Assembly: GCA_014529385.2 (NCBI GenBank)
Contig: CM043950.1
Coordinates: 81,912,843 to 81,976,842, forward strand
Reading direction: 5' to 3'
From: Adiantum capillus-veneris
Taxonomy: Eukaryota > Streptophyta > Polypodiopsida > Polypodiales > Pteridaceae
Length of the DNA: 64,000 nt
Within the stretch, counting starts at the first letter, position 1. Each line of letters opens with the position of its first letter. Positions 22,077 to 33,989 of this stretch are shown here, in pieces. Below the pieces are notes generated by a model. It ran no database searches and was not told where the DNA came from. It saw only the letters and a program-made list of their open reading frames with translations. Both the position numbers and the translations under genes were made by a program.

Positions 22077-23109
22077 TTGATAGAAAAAGGGATGGTGAGG
22101 CCTAGCTCCCCTCCCTTTTTTTCTCTAGTCCTTTTAGTGCAGAAGAAAGATGGTACATACTCCATGTATATGGACTATTGTGCACTAAACCATATCAATG
22201 TCAAAAACAAATTTCCTGTGCCTCGGGTAGAAGATCTGTTTGATAAGCTACAAGGCTCTACCTACTTCAGTAGGATTGACCTTAAAAGTGGCTACCATCA
22301 AATAAGGATAGTGAATGATTATATCCTAAAAACTAGGTTTCGTACAACGTTTGGTCTTTATGAATATCTAGTCATGCCTTTTGGCTTGACTAATGCACCA
22401 GCTACATTCAATCGTTTAATGGAGAAACTCTTTAGACCCTACCAGAAATTCTCTGGAGTGTTCTTTGATGATATCATCATCTACTCCAAGTCCTTAGAGG
22501 AACACAAGCAACGTCTCCAGGTGATCTTTCAAGCATTGAGGGAGAACAAGATTTTTATCAATCAAAAGAAAAGAGATTTTTTCCTTCAAGAGATTCAATA
22601 CTTAGGTCATATTATCTCTCAAGATGGTATCCATATGGATCCATTAAAGTTGGAGGTAATAAAAGCATGGCCTAACCCAAGGAATCTACATGAGCTAAGA
22701 AGCTTTATTGGTATGTGCATACTATAGATGCTTCATAGAAAAATTCTCTCAAATAGTAGGACCATTACATGACTTGACAAAGAAGAACGTTAACTACTCA
22801 TGGACTGCTAAGGAGCAAAATGCTTTTGAAGAGTTCAAAGAGAAGCTTACTTCCCAACCAGTCCTTATGCTTTCGGATCTCTCAAAGCCATTTGAGGTAC
22901 AATGTGATGCTTGTGGTGATTGCCTTGGAGCAGTCTTGCTTCAAGAAGGGCATGGCATAGCATATGAGAGCCGAAGGCTCAATATGGATGAACGAGTCTT
23001 AGGCATTTATGAGAAAGAGATTTTAGTAAATCTACATGTCCTAGACACATGGAAACACTATCTATTGGAGACTCCATTTATTTTACGAGCAGACCACCAA
23101 AAGTCTTAA
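22077..23109 (+). pseudogene. Gypsy-1 reverse transcriptase and RNase H
   Basis: The RT finger and palm motifs are clear: [46 protein letters not shown], and the catalytic F-F-D-D (about 22465-22476) intact. A frameshift near 22720 leads to a second frame with the RT connection and RNase H (QCDACGDCLGAVLLQ with its Asp, an E in YEKEI, and a D in RADHQKS). The RNase H remainder continues in the ORF 23117-23383. Confidence 0.85.
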
Positions 23110-23116
23110 TTGCTTC

Positions 23117-24130
23117 ATGACGCAAACCAAGCTTTCTGACAAATTACAAATGAGGTGGGAAAATTTTCTTTTGCAATTTTATTTTCATATTGCTCACATT
23201 GCTGGTAAGCACAATCAAGTGGCCGATTCACTTTCACGACGACCAAAAGTTAATGTGGTGTCTATAGCAACTCACAATGATCTATCTTCTATGATAGATG
23301 AGTATGCTACTGACCCTGATTTTAAATACATAATGTTAGCCCTTGCTTTTTTGGGAAAGAAAGAGGAACCATTCACCTTGTAGGATGGTTATCTTCTCCA
23401 TGGCAATAGGCTATGTGTTACCCACTCCCTTTGTGAGGAAGTTATGTATGAATCTCATGCGCCTCCCTATGCGGGGCATAGAGGCATTCAACCTACTCTT
23501 TGAGGAGTAGAGACATACTTCTATTGGCCTACCATGAAAGTGGACATCCAAGAGTATGTTTCAAAATGTGTGGTATACCAAAAGACTAAGTATGATAAAT
23601 GAAAGCAACCTGGATTACTCCAGCCATAGCCAATCCCTAATTCATTGTGGGAGAGTATATCCATGGATTTTATCTTTGGATTACCCAAGTCTATCCATGG
23701 GAATATGGGAATATGGACAATAGTCAACAAGTTTAGCAAGCAAGCACACTTTATTCCTGTCAAAAAGACTATTAAGGCACACCAAATGGCAACTCTCTTC
23801 ATATCTCAAATCTTCAAACACCATGGATTGCCAACGTCCATCGTGTCAGATTGAGATCCTAGAATGATTAGTAATTTTTGGAAAGGTCTCTTTGAAAAAA
23901 TCTAGGTACAAGATTGAATTTCTCTTCGGCCTATCACCCACAAACGGATGGCCAAAGTGAGATAGACAATCTTACGATACTCGATGTACTAAAGACTTAT
24001 GTTACAGAAGTTGATCAACGCTCATAATGGGAAAAGTAATTACCTCTTGTAGAGTATGCGTACAATAATACTCTCCATATTTCTACGGGAAAAGCACCTT
24101 TTGAAATCATAGAGGGAAGGGACCTAAAAG
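23117..24130 (+). pseudogene. Gypsy-1 RNase H end and integrase
   Basis: The ORF 23117-23383 holds the RNase H tail and the HIAGKHNQVADSLSRR segment that precedes integrase. A zinc-binding region (SHAPPYAGHRGI and KCVVYQK, about 23455-23590) and part of the core (SISMDFIFGLP at about 23650, then LPTSIVSD near 23830) follow, with several stops. The region with the third catalytic residue, about 23930-24000, is badly frameshifted. Confidence 0.75.
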
Positions 24131-24134
24131 TCCC

Positions 24135-24935
24135 TTGCTACTTAAAGTACACGGGAAGATCTTCGATGAATATAGCCATGACCTACTTGCTATTGACAAG
24201 CATAGAAGGGCCTTAACGTTCAAAGGAAATGATTGGGTCTTACTTAAATTTCCCAAGGCTCGATCGAGGCAAACGACGGGAAAAAATCCTACGGGCCATC
24301 AAAAGTATTATGCTAATCTAGCAAAAAGATACTATGGTCCTTTTCAAATCTTAAAGCTAATCAATGAGATGGCTTATGAACTCAAGCTGTCGAGCCTTTG
24401 GATCATACACAATGCTTTTCATGTGAGCCTACTTGAGCCCTACAAAGCAGAGCCACCAAGTGAACCAATTATTGAAGACCCTCCCGAAATCAAAGACCAA
24501 GAAGAGGTGCTACAACCCGAAGCTATCCTTCGGCATGAAGACAAATCTAACACCATATTAGTGAATTTGGGAATTTTCCAATTCCCACTTTCAAAAGGAG
24601 CTTAATATTTGACCACGTGGACAAATCTTAGCTAAAATTTTGAAAGCATGGCTCCAAAGAGCTCTCCAAGCACTACCTTGTGGGAGGGTTTGGCCTTTAA
24701 AAATAGTTTGAGATTTGTCAATATGGCTAAATCTTTAAGACAATTACGATTCCCAAATTGGTTCTAAAGTCTCAAACTCTCTAATATGGTGTCAAGGTAC
24801 TACGACATGGTAAGATTATCTGACGGTATCTTATTAGGTTCAAATATTATCCTTTTCAAGATGCTACATGGATGCAAGGAATAGAGCTTAAGGATAGTAT
24901 GAACCTTGTCAATGCTTACAATGCTACATTAGGGT
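24135..24935 (+). pseudogene. Gypsy-1 integrase C-terminus and split chromodomain
   Basis: The ORF 24135-24605 carries the GPF/Y region of integrase (RYYGPFQILKLINEMAYELKL and HNAFHVSLLEPY) and the beginning of a chromodomain (LQPEAILRHEDK). The second half of the chromodomain (RYLIRFKYYPFQDATWMQ) appears only after 24795, in another frame. The intervening 241 bp is a MITE-like insertion. Chromodomains direct integration towards marked chromatin in chromoviruses; this one is destroyed. Confidence 0.8.
24551..24791. mobile_element. MITE-like insertion inside the chromodomain
   Basis: The 241-bp segment begins CACCATATTAG and ends CTAATATGGTG, a perfect 11-bp terminal inverted repeat, with weaker inverted similarity extending further in. 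Chromodomain coding stops exactly at its left side and resumes just after its right side. The flanks TAA and TCA could be a 3-bp target duplication with one change. There is no coding capacity. The family is not determined. Confidence 0.7.
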
Positions 24936-25596
24936 AAGGAAATGTACATGTTTCTTTTAAATAATCAATGTTTTTGTCTTATAGGACTAATTCTCTTTTT
25001 ATTCTCCACAAATTTAAATAGTATGCATGCTTAGAATCATGTTTGTGATGATGACGTCTTTCAAACACGAAGTAGAATTTGTCACTCTACTTTGGGAGAA
25101 TGAAATGGACTAAAGAGCAAACATGCTTGTGGCATGTATGTCTCCCAAGCACCAAATGGATTAATCATGCATCTTGGAATGATGTTGTAGGGTAAAAAGT
25201 GATCCTCTACACGCTAAGAAACATTAACTTATGACTCAGGCTTTATCTCTTCTATCTCATAGTCGAGGACGACTATGATTTCAAGATGAGGTAATGTCAT
25301 AAAATCTAATATATAACCAACCCAAATGATTTTATCATATTAAACTGATCATTTAATGTGGGAGAATAGACAGGAACAAGGGTTAGAATAGACATGTGAT
25401 TTCGGGTATATCTCAACACGGGGCCAATGTTAAAGGGGTCCAAATGAGAGATGGTCTGTCAAAGAGAAAGGCTAGATAATGGAGCTTAAAGACCTTAGAG
25501 TTAGCTTCATTAAAGACCTCCAAAGGTTAGTGTTAAAAGTCCTTTGACCTTAGGTAAGCTAGGACTGTACTTGAGGTGGGAACCCGGCCCAAGATT

Positions 25597-25770
25597 GAGG
25601 TGCTTGTTGTGCTTGCTGACTAAGGTGCTTGAGGTGCTTGTTGTGCTTGCTGACTTAGGTGCTTGTTTTTCTTATCATGCTTGCTTACTTAGGTGCTTGA
25701 GGTGCTTGTTGTGCTTGCTGACTAAGGTGCTTAATGACTAAGGTGTTAAGGTGCTCCGTGACTAAGGTGC
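25597..25770 (+). repeat. Minisatellite in Gypsy-1 3' LTR
   Basis: Four to five imperfect copies of a unit near 39 bp containing TGAGGTGCTTGTTGTGCTTG and CTGACTAAGG. This is longer than the equivalent array in the 5' LTR. Confidence 0.75.
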
Positions 25771-26193
25771 TTGAGGGGGGTAAGGTGCTCCACAAAGTCA
25801 ATACATATCCCTACACAAGGGGGGGGGGGTGATCACTCATTGTAGGGGCTAGAGAGAGAACACACACATCCTCACACAAGGCAAGCTTGGTACAAAGAAA
25901 GCTAATAGGACACTTGTCAAGCTCCTCTTCATGTTGCCCTCATGGTGTGCCTAAAGCGTATTGGTTGGCCTCCCAAGGGGTCCAATGGTAATTTAGTTAA
26001 TGTAATTAATTATTTTTGCATTTATCAGGTCCTCTCTCTCGAAGGGGAAAGAGGGACACTTGTCCCAAGGCTACCCTTGTTGCTTGATATGCACTAAGAA
26101 TGTGATTGGCAAAGCTTGAGGAGTTCCAATCAAATGCAAGCTAGTGCTAGAAGAGGGGGTCGACCAAGGAAGGAGGGGTCTAGCTTGGGGCGT

Positions 26194-26196
<3 letters not shown>

Positions 26197-26257
<61 letters not shown>
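26197..26257. repeat. Compound (CT)n(CA)n microsatellite in LTR
   Basis: 28 bp of CT followed by 33 bp of CA. The 5' LTR has only a short CA tract at the same place (near 19003-19020). Confidence 0.95.
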
Positions 26258-26259
<2 letters not shown>

Positions 26260-27069
26260 ATTGTGTGAAGTGCAAAGTGCAAGAGCTCCATCTCCTTCTC
26301 CAAGCTAGTAGAGAAGTTGAGAGCCTACACCAAAAATGCAAATTCAACCAAGAGCCATGCTTCAATGCTTAAGCATGCCATCTTCTCCATATTCATTACT
26401 ATGCTATTATGTATGCCAGCAAGAAGAGTGATGATAAGTGAGGAACCATTTCTTTCTCCTATGAATGTTTCTACTTCCTCTTCCCTACTCTCATTCCCCG
26501 CTCGCTCTCTCCACCTTTGAAGATGTTTGAGGCCTTGGGACTGAGGTTAGGGATGGTTAATATTGTTCACAAAGTCTATGTTATGCTCCTGATCCATGAA
26601 GCTTTCCATCTTCATTGCATCACCTAGGTCATAAGGAACACAAAGATTGTATTGTACTAAGTTTCTCTTGATGGGAGAATCTATAATACAAAAGCCTATT
26701 GGAGGGGGGACCTACTCCACGTAAATATGATCCTTAACTATTGTCAAGTTCTCTAAACTCTCTTTCTTGCAAAAATATTGGTTATGCCTAGTTAATTAAG
26801 TATTATGGTTATGTTGCTACTACTAAATAAGTTCACCCTCTAAGTTCTCAAAGTAGTCTCACAAAAATTCTCTCTTGAATTCTCCTAATTCCTCTATTCT
26901 CAAAGTTCATAGGCCATTTCCATTACAATGTCATGATTTACTCTAAATCTTGTAAAATTTAGGCAATCTTCTTCAAGATAGACTCAAAATCTAGCTAGTT
27001 TTTGTGCACACTGGCAACAACTCTCTCTGTCCAATAGAAGCCGCAAAAGCTAATGTCCACAACTCCCTA

Positions 27070-27357
27070 CCCCCCCCCCCCCCCCCCCCCCCCTCTCTAT
27101 CTCTAAGATGAAGTCGAGATGCACTTGGAAGCTGGCACGTGGAACACGACAAGTGGGGGTGCATTGTTCCACAATGTAGGTCATGTAATATAGCTCAACA
27201 CTGAGAAAATGCACCAAAAGTTTCTCAGGTAGGGTTTCTGATCACAGGCAGCATCCATTTTTTGCAGCCTCCTCTAACAGGTGATGTATGGAGGGATCTG
27301 TTGGCCTTGAAACTTTTAGTCTCTTTAATAAGCTTACCTTTTTTGAGAGCTCAAGAG

Positions 27358-27411
<54 letters not shown>

Positions 27412-27621
27412 GTGGCGAGAGCAATGCCTGATTTTTTCCCCCAAAAACTTGGCAAATCTACAAATGATAAATTTTAGAGTTAAGTTGACTAAATTTGAAG
27501 GCTTCCACAAAAATTTTCTCTGAATTTGGTAGGCTTTCTCACCTCAAATTGAAACTTTGGAGGTAAATTTGCAAATTTGTAGATTACACTAAACCTATAT
27601 TTTTGAAGCACAAGGCGAAAG

Positions 27622-27659
<38 letters not shown>

Positions 27660-27682
27660 TGTACAATAGCAAGAATACTTCC

Positions 27683-27743
<61 letters not shown>

Positions 27744-27808
27744 GCACGCACGCACGTGCACGCGCACACACACACACACACACACACACAAAACGGTGGT
27801 GGCGAGAG

Positions 27809-27840
<32 letters not shown>

Positions 27841-28546
27841 CGATCGCCATAGCCTAGATACTCTCTCACACACATACGTGGGTGCAACTATGGATGCCTG
27901 GGACTATTGGGAAAAATGTTAAGCAAATGCATGCACGAGGAAGGGTCTCCAAGTTGCACTCACGTTGGAGAGCTAGCTCCCAATTTGGTGACCAGTGTTC
28001 GGGAAAAGTGTGCCTCAGCTTAGCCTTGAGCCGGTTGAAAACTCAAAACAACCAGTCGAAGGGAGGGGAGGTAGGGGAAAATCCGCTTGAAAGTTTTCAA
28101 AAAATAGAGTCACATGTGGTTAGTTTTGAAAATTTTCTCTTTGAATCTACCCTAAAGGAAATTTTCTATGTTTGCAAAATTGATTTTTCTCGAACAGTGT
28201 TGGCGGCATCTGTTAGTGCTTGTTGCTCGAGAATTTCTTAAGTTCCATATGAAGTAGTGTTGAAGTTGAAGATAGTATGTGCATCCTTCAAAAAGCAAAG
28301 TTGAGGCACCCTTAAATTCTTAATTGGGGATGCAAGGATGTAGAGCATCTTAGCATTGGATACAATTGGGCTTCTTCTATGGCTACCAATGTTGTTTTAG
28401 CTTCTAGAAGCCGTAGCTTCTAGAAACCATTGCCACTGACTACTTTAGCTTCACATATTTGGAGAAGTTGTAGATATTTTACATCTATCCCAAGGCATGT
28501 GGGTGAGTGTGTGTGTGTGTGTGTGCGCGCGCGCGCACGTGTGGGG

Positions 28547-28596
<50 letters not shown>

Positions 28597-28638
28597 AAAA
28601 TTTTAAACAACATAGGAACAATTCAAAAAGGGACATTG

Positions 28639-28710
<72 letters not shown>

Positions 28711-28811
28711 CATCATTATCTTCCTAGGGTGATTTTAAGGACTACAATTTCATTCTCCTCACATGTGCACGCAGATACACACACACCTACATGTGTGTGT
28801 GTCTGTGTGTG

Positions 28812-28859
<48 letters not shown>

Positions 28860-29238
28860 TATATATAATAACCATGCTTTTCTTGGCCGTAGCAGCGTGC
28901 GGGTCACATTCTAGTATAATATAATGCAACTTAAAAATTTTAAGGCCGAAGAAGCCGTCCATGTGTCTCATTGTGTCTCATTTCTGTGAAGTTTGGAACC
29001 TATAAATCTTTTCAACCTTCAACTTTAAACCTTTGAAGTTTAAAAAATAGGTTGGCCATACTTTTCCTTTTCAAGGCGGACTTCACTGTCCCTCAAGAAA
29101 AAGACCCATTTTAACTTTTTGCTTCAATTACTACATCACCATCATAACTTGCAAATAAATATCTCTGAATATGTCAGTCCCCCACATTGCCTAATGTATA
29201 GGGAAGTGCCATCGTGGCTAATGGCCGCGCGCGCGCGT

Positions 29239-29306
<68 letters not shown>
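27070..29306. repeat. Belt of simple repeats
   Basis: A run of separate pure tracts: poly-C of 24 (27070-27093), CT (27359-27410), CT/CA blocks (27623-27659 and 27683-27840, with a CACGCACG stretch), GT/GC/GA (28507-28594), GT/GA (28639-28709), GT/GA/TA (28793-28867), and GC/AC with about 67 bp of AC (29226-29306). No gene lies between them. Reading frames here are only repeat translations. Confidence 0.9.
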
Positions 29307-29309
<3 letters not shown>

Positions 29310-29312
<3 letters not shown>

Positions 29313-30479
29313 AAGATACAGAAAGAGACATAAGAAAAAATACAGACTTCTTCAATAGATTTTAAGGAATCCGAACTAAAATTGGCTGGATCTATTCTAG
29401 TTGATTAAATTTACGAACCAATCAATGCAGCTTTGCAAGCTGGACTAAAAGCAGGGCAAACGTTGGAAAATAATGGAAAAACTACTTAATGCCTGAAATG
29501 GAAGCAACTAAATTAGAAGCTTACAAAAACCTAGTGCAAATTACACAAGCTTGGATGGAAAAATAGAATCCTCAGCAGGAAGATATAGGAGAACCAAAAG
29601 AAGTTAAAACCAAAGTCATAAGAGAAAAAGCTCCAAAAAAGAAAAGGTAAAAAAACTGGGAAAACTAGGAAATACTACTACCTAAATTGGAAGTTCCTGA
29701 TAGTGAAGAAGGATGGACAGGGTACTAATAGTTGAGGACGATTGGCCAAACTATATGTGGAAATGAGTTAGGGAAGTGAAAGATGGGAGCTTGACTATGA
29801 AATCATCACCAATATAATAAGTTCAACATTAGGAAGAGGATGGGATCTAGGAGGGCCTCTTTATTTTCCATGAGATCATCGAGCTGATTAATATTTTGAC
29901 AAATAGGTGCATGCCATGTGTGCAAAAATGGTGGGTGTGTAAGTTGAGGTGTAAGAGTGGTCAAATGATGCACGTTCCCCCCAAAACGGGGATGGACAAT
30001 TTTATGATTCTCGGCCTTCCATAACTCCTACATACAATCTTCAATTTGAGTGAAGATCATCGATCTATATTCTAGATGCAGAGCTTTTTCCTTAGATCTG
30101 TTACGTGATATGGTTTTTCCCGCTAGATTTTTTTAGGGGGAAAATTTGAATGCAAATAAACTAGCCGTTATGCTTGTTTGAATTCAAAAGTTATCCTTTG
30201 ATTTATTTCTTAATACTAGAGCTTTGACTCCCTTGAATTGCCAAATAAAGTGGTCCTCCTAGATCAGATTCTCTTCCTAATGTTTGACAGATCACCCATG
30301 AAACTAGATGAACAATCATTGTATCAATATGGGGATCAGAATAATCAGACTCTACAGAAGCTGAAACCTTGCAAACACTACTGTCTTACTTAGGCGCGAG
30401 AATAAAGAGAAATCACTCGTCTGCAAAACAACAAAATTAGAAAGGCCAAGACAAGCTTTGGATGTGGCTAATTTACAAT
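29310..30479. other. Unassigned, possibly decayed coding sequence
   Basis: The plus strand contains short broken frames with protein-like composition, such as a Lys-rich stretch near 29570-29650 and an FPPKTGMDNF-like segment near 29975. They may be the decayed 5' part of the Gypsy W copy that begins at 30480. I could not align them to copy B and give no function. Confidence 0.35.
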
Positions 30480-31575
30480 CCATTATGTCGACACCAATTC
30501 AGTGCACAATCACTTTGGGTGAGCTACTGAAACTGAGACCACACTATGGGGAGATATACAAACTACCATGAGAAGGATGGGATTGAAAGGAGCATCTCAA
30601 ATGAACTTGAAAAAATTGCAAAAAGAAGAGACACAGACTAGACTTGTCAAGTCGATACCTATGAATAAGGTCAGGGACTGTTGTGAAGGGAATGAGGGAA
30701 ACACCATCCTTCTAGTAGAATACGATGATGTAACAACTATGGCTATTTTAGATAGTGGAGTTGGCATAGCCATAGCAACCAAAGCTATTGGGAAGCTTGG
30801 GAAAAGCCAGCAATTTGGAAAATAAGAATGAAACTACGACTGGTAGATGGACACATAGAGAAGCCGATGGGCCTACTAGAGAATGTGATAGTCACCTCCT
30901 ACGGGATTGACTACCAACACACTTTTTCCATTGTAGAGTTTGGGAAGAAACTCAATTATAAAATCATGTTGGGAAAGAACATTCATGAGACAAATACAAT
31001 TAATCCAATATTGGGGCGATGACTACAACTACCTGAAGCAAGTAGGGGCAGTGACTTGACTGAAGTTGAAAGACCATACTTACAAGGATGACTTGAGGAC
31101 ACCAATACAAGAATTGGACTCTGAAACTTGTACGAAAACTAAACCTCCATCCTGGGTACATAAATACACTCCAATTTGGATGTGTGGTGCTTCTCAATCG
31201 GGAAGCTTACAAAAGGAAGACTATGTTCTAGACAGAGATGTAAATGATGAAGATTACATACCAGAACCATGCCCTGAACATTTTTTTGAACCCTTTGAAT
31301 GGACTTAGATCCTAGCCACCATGGATGTATGTATTAAAAAATCTACACCTACACACTTTTGTGACAAAGAGGGCTATGATATAGTCCCCATCCAAATGAT
31401 ATCTATTGAGATGATCGAGGAGCAACAAATCTTCTCTGATCACTATTATGATGCTACGGATGAGTGGGAAGAAGAACCAAATACAACGGAGGGATCGGAC
31501 TCTGAGAAGGAGTGGGTAAGAGCCAAGCTTCTACTCAAAGGAGGGGAAGAAAGATTTTTTGAATTTCCAAACTAA
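30480..31575 (+). pseudogene. Gypsy W copy C protease and spacer
   Basis: Broken frames cover the linker (CTITLGELLKLRP near 30510), the active-site segment A-I-L-D-S-G-V-G (about 30745), the second half of the protease (31060-31305, with WMCGASQSGSLQKEDYV) and the FCDKEGYDIVP stretch (31321-31575). At the codon where copies A and B have a stop after the active site, this copy reads Gly. At least three frame changes prevent translation as one protein. Confidence 0.75.
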
Positions 31576-32075
31576 CACCAAAGACGCCAAAAAAGATACA
31601 AAAAAAAACGAGACCATAACTTCAGAAAGAAAACTACAAAATGGCCATTGGAAACCAAGACTCAATTCTTGATGAAAGTGAATGCAACACACTGCATAAA
31701 AGACAAGATACCTGGAAGACATCAAAATTTAGGGCATGCAAAGATACAAAACCAGACAAAACCAAGGTCAATTAAGTTGGATAAAATCAGAGAGAAAGAA
31801 CCTCTGATGGCAAAGACTAATTGAAAAGAAAAATACAAAGAACTGAAACAAACCTTGAGAGAAATATGACCACGGAAATGGAATTAGATAGTGACAAATA
31901 AAAAAAATTAGTGTTCTAATGCTTTATAAAAAATACACTTTACAAGATCGTAGGATCATTATCAATAGAGCCGGGGAAGTCCTTTGAAGGGCCAAAAAGT
32001 GCCCAACAAATCGATCTTGCAAATCCTTGAACAGAGCCTGGAGAAGAGCCAAAACCGGCATACATAGCCAAAGAT

Positions 32076-32850
32076 ATGTTGCAAGAAGAGGAGATTCTCA
32101 AAAGAGCGTTAAAAGAATACATGGATGTTTTTTCATGGTCTTATAAAGATCTCAAAGGGGTGGATCCTACCATACGCCAACACACTATCCCTATGAGAGA
32201 TGATGCTAAGCCAAGTAGACAGAGACCATACACCTATAATGAGACCTTTGCAAAAAAAATCAAGAAAGAGATAGAGAAACTCAAGGAGGTTGAATTGATC
32301 TATGAAATAGACTGATTGGGAATCACCAATTGTAGTGGTGCCTAAAAAGAATGGAAAACTTAGAGTGTGTGTAGATCTTAAAAAGGTGAACTCCGCCACC
32401 ATACACGATAACTATCCTCTTCCAATCACTGATCACGTGCTAGAATGGGTAGCTGGCAAGGCAGCCTATAGATTTTTGGATGGCTCCTCTGGATACAACC
32501 AATTAACTATCGATCCCAAGGACCAATATAAAATAGCTTTTGCCACGGAGTGGGAAATGTTTTCTTATCAGTAATGCCTTTCGGATTGACCAATGCACTG
32601 GCAACATTCCAGAGGCTAATGAGCCATGCCTTTAAGGAGTATCTATGAAATTTCTTGGAAGTATTCATGGATGATCTTTGTGTGCACTTCACAAAACGAT
32701 AAATTCATGTCAAACATTTACAATGTGTCTTTGAGAATGCGTCTATATAGGATTTAATTAAATCCTGAAAAATGCATTTTTATGGTTAGACAAGGCAAAA
32801 TTCTTGGACATATTGTGTCAAAAAATGGTATAGCCACATACATGGAAAAG
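32076..32850 (+). pseudogene. Gypsy W copy C reverse transcriptase (truncated)
   Basis: Successive frames (32076-32315, 32335-32574 and on) give DVFSWSYKDLKGVDP, SRQRPYTYNETF, VVPKKNGKLRVCVDL, PLPITDHVLEWVAGK and the FGLTNALATFQR segment, all collinear with copy B. The catalytic motif region near 32665 reads VFMDDLCVH, so the two Asp remain. The copy ends in the thumb region where LTR X2 starts. Confidence 0.8.
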
Positions 32851-33687
32851 GTGGTGATGGGGGCTTTTCATAAGCCAAGCTCCCAAACCCCTCTTCTCTC
32901 GTCCCCACCCCATGAAAACCCCCTCTTAGGGAGGGAGTGATAAAAGGCATTGGAAAAAGTAAGAAAAAAAATAAAGTATGATTATGTAAATATATAAGAA
33001 AGGTAAAATAGGCCACCTCATGCCTGCGGGGTAGCCCATCCCCACCTTGCCTCCTTTTTCTTCACTGTTGCCCCGCCGGGTGTCCCTTTTAATCTCCTCC
33101 ACTCAAAAGGTCAACCCCCTCTCTCTTCCCCTTGTCCTTTCTCCTTTCTCTCTCCCTTCAAGCTACCCCACCTCTCACCAATAATGCATTATAACTCACC
33201 AATAATGCACCCTAACTCACATGCAACTTACCCTATCTTCCAAAATAGTATACCCCACCCCCTCTTTCTCTCTCCTATCATATCCCATGACCCAAATACC
33301 CCCCTCTCTCTCTAAAGGGCGCCATGTCTCTTGTCTTGTAGCTAAATAACCTCCCCCACACTCACACACACTCAGTTTCACTGAAAAAGGTGCCCACAGA
33401 CCCATCCCCACCCGGTGGTTACCTGATTTTTCTTGTGTTCACACACATCTACACACAGATTCACCTCTGAACACACTCCCCTCTCTCCCCTCTTGTAATT
33501 ACTTTATTCTCCATGCCACCTCTCACTTTTTTTCATCAAACCATCTCTCTCTCTTAGTCTCTCTCTCTTGAGACTGCTGTTCTGGCACATATACACACAA
33601 CCAGACAAGTGGGGCCCACAGTCACATGGCCTATGTAGATAATGATTTCTTCATTTCTAAATTTTAAAATTTCTCCCCCCTCCTCCC

Positions 33688-33697
33688 CTATATAAAG
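33688..33697 (+). promoter_or_regulatory. TATA box of LTR X2
   Basis: CTATATAAAG, conserved with the minus-strand copy at 753-763 and set in a C-rich context. Confidence 0.5.
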
Positions 33698-33768
33698 AGG
33701 GGTCACCATCACACTAAGGACACACACAACATCACCAAAGAACACACTATGCACTGTGTGTGCCTAGT

Positions 33769-33769
<1 letters not shown>

Positions 33770-33858
<89 letters not shown>
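33770..33858. repeat. (CA)n microsatellite
   Basis: 89 bp of uninterrupted CA inside LTR X2, greatly expanded relative to LTR X1 (about 658-682). Confidence 0.95.
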
Positions 33859-33860
<2 letters not shown>

Positions 33861-33989
33861 CATCACCATCACCGCAATCACCATGCTTGTCTTGAGCATG
33901 ACCTCTACACCCTTGGCTATGGAAGATGAAGGGCAACTAATTGAAGGATGATGGCCATAACCCTCGTGCGAGTCTTCGCCATCAACTCC

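Larger units (their letters stand above)
18134..26927 (+). mobile_element. Old Ty3/Gypsy chromovirus (Gypsy-1)
   Basis: About 8.8 kb. The LTRs (18134-19692 and 25295-26927) start TGTCATAAAATCTA and end CCATTACA. A decayed initiator-Met PBS follows the 5' LTR. Domains appear in Gypsy order: Gag, protease, RT, RNase H, integrase and a split chromodomain. TGTCA flanks both ends (18129-18133 and 26929-26933, the latter one base from the LTR terminus), a probable TSD. LTR divergence is high and the coding region has many frameshifts and stops, so the insertion is old and inactive. Confidence 0.9.
25295..26927 (+). repeat. 3' LTR of Gypsy-1
   Basis: 1633 bp, TGTCATAAAATCTA to CCATTACA. It diverges from the 5' LTR by many substitutions and indels. 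It contains an expanded minisatellite (25597-25770) and a compound CT/CA microsatellite (26197-26257). Confidence 0.9.
30480..32854 (+). mobile_element. Ty3/Gypsy family W, copy C (fragment)
   Basis: Collinear with about 58570-60975 of copy B: linker, protease, spacer and the first two thirds of RT. It is more diverged than copy A and carries many frameshifts. It stops inside RT at 32854, where a family X LTR begins. Confidence 0.85.
32855..33989 (+). repeat. Putative LTR (family X, copy 2, truncated)
   Basis: Plus-strand copy of 533-1589 that starts at the same base (TGATGGGGGC). It ends at 33989, where it runs into the minus-strand element, so the last roughly 490 bp of the LTR are missing. 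The CA tract has grown to 89 bp here, against about 20 bp in copy 1. Confidence 0.65.

Noticed and set aside
27489-28907. Long reading frames of alternating His-Thr, Arg-Glu, Ser-Leu or Cys-Val residues on both strands
   Set aside because: They are translations of CA, GA, CT and GT microsatellites and have no independent support.
29310-30200. Possible remnant of an endogenous plant pararetrovirus
   Set aside because: Some short broken frames have a suggestive composition, but no coat, movement-protein or RT motif can be identified. Decayed Gypsy W sequence upstream of copy C is more likely.
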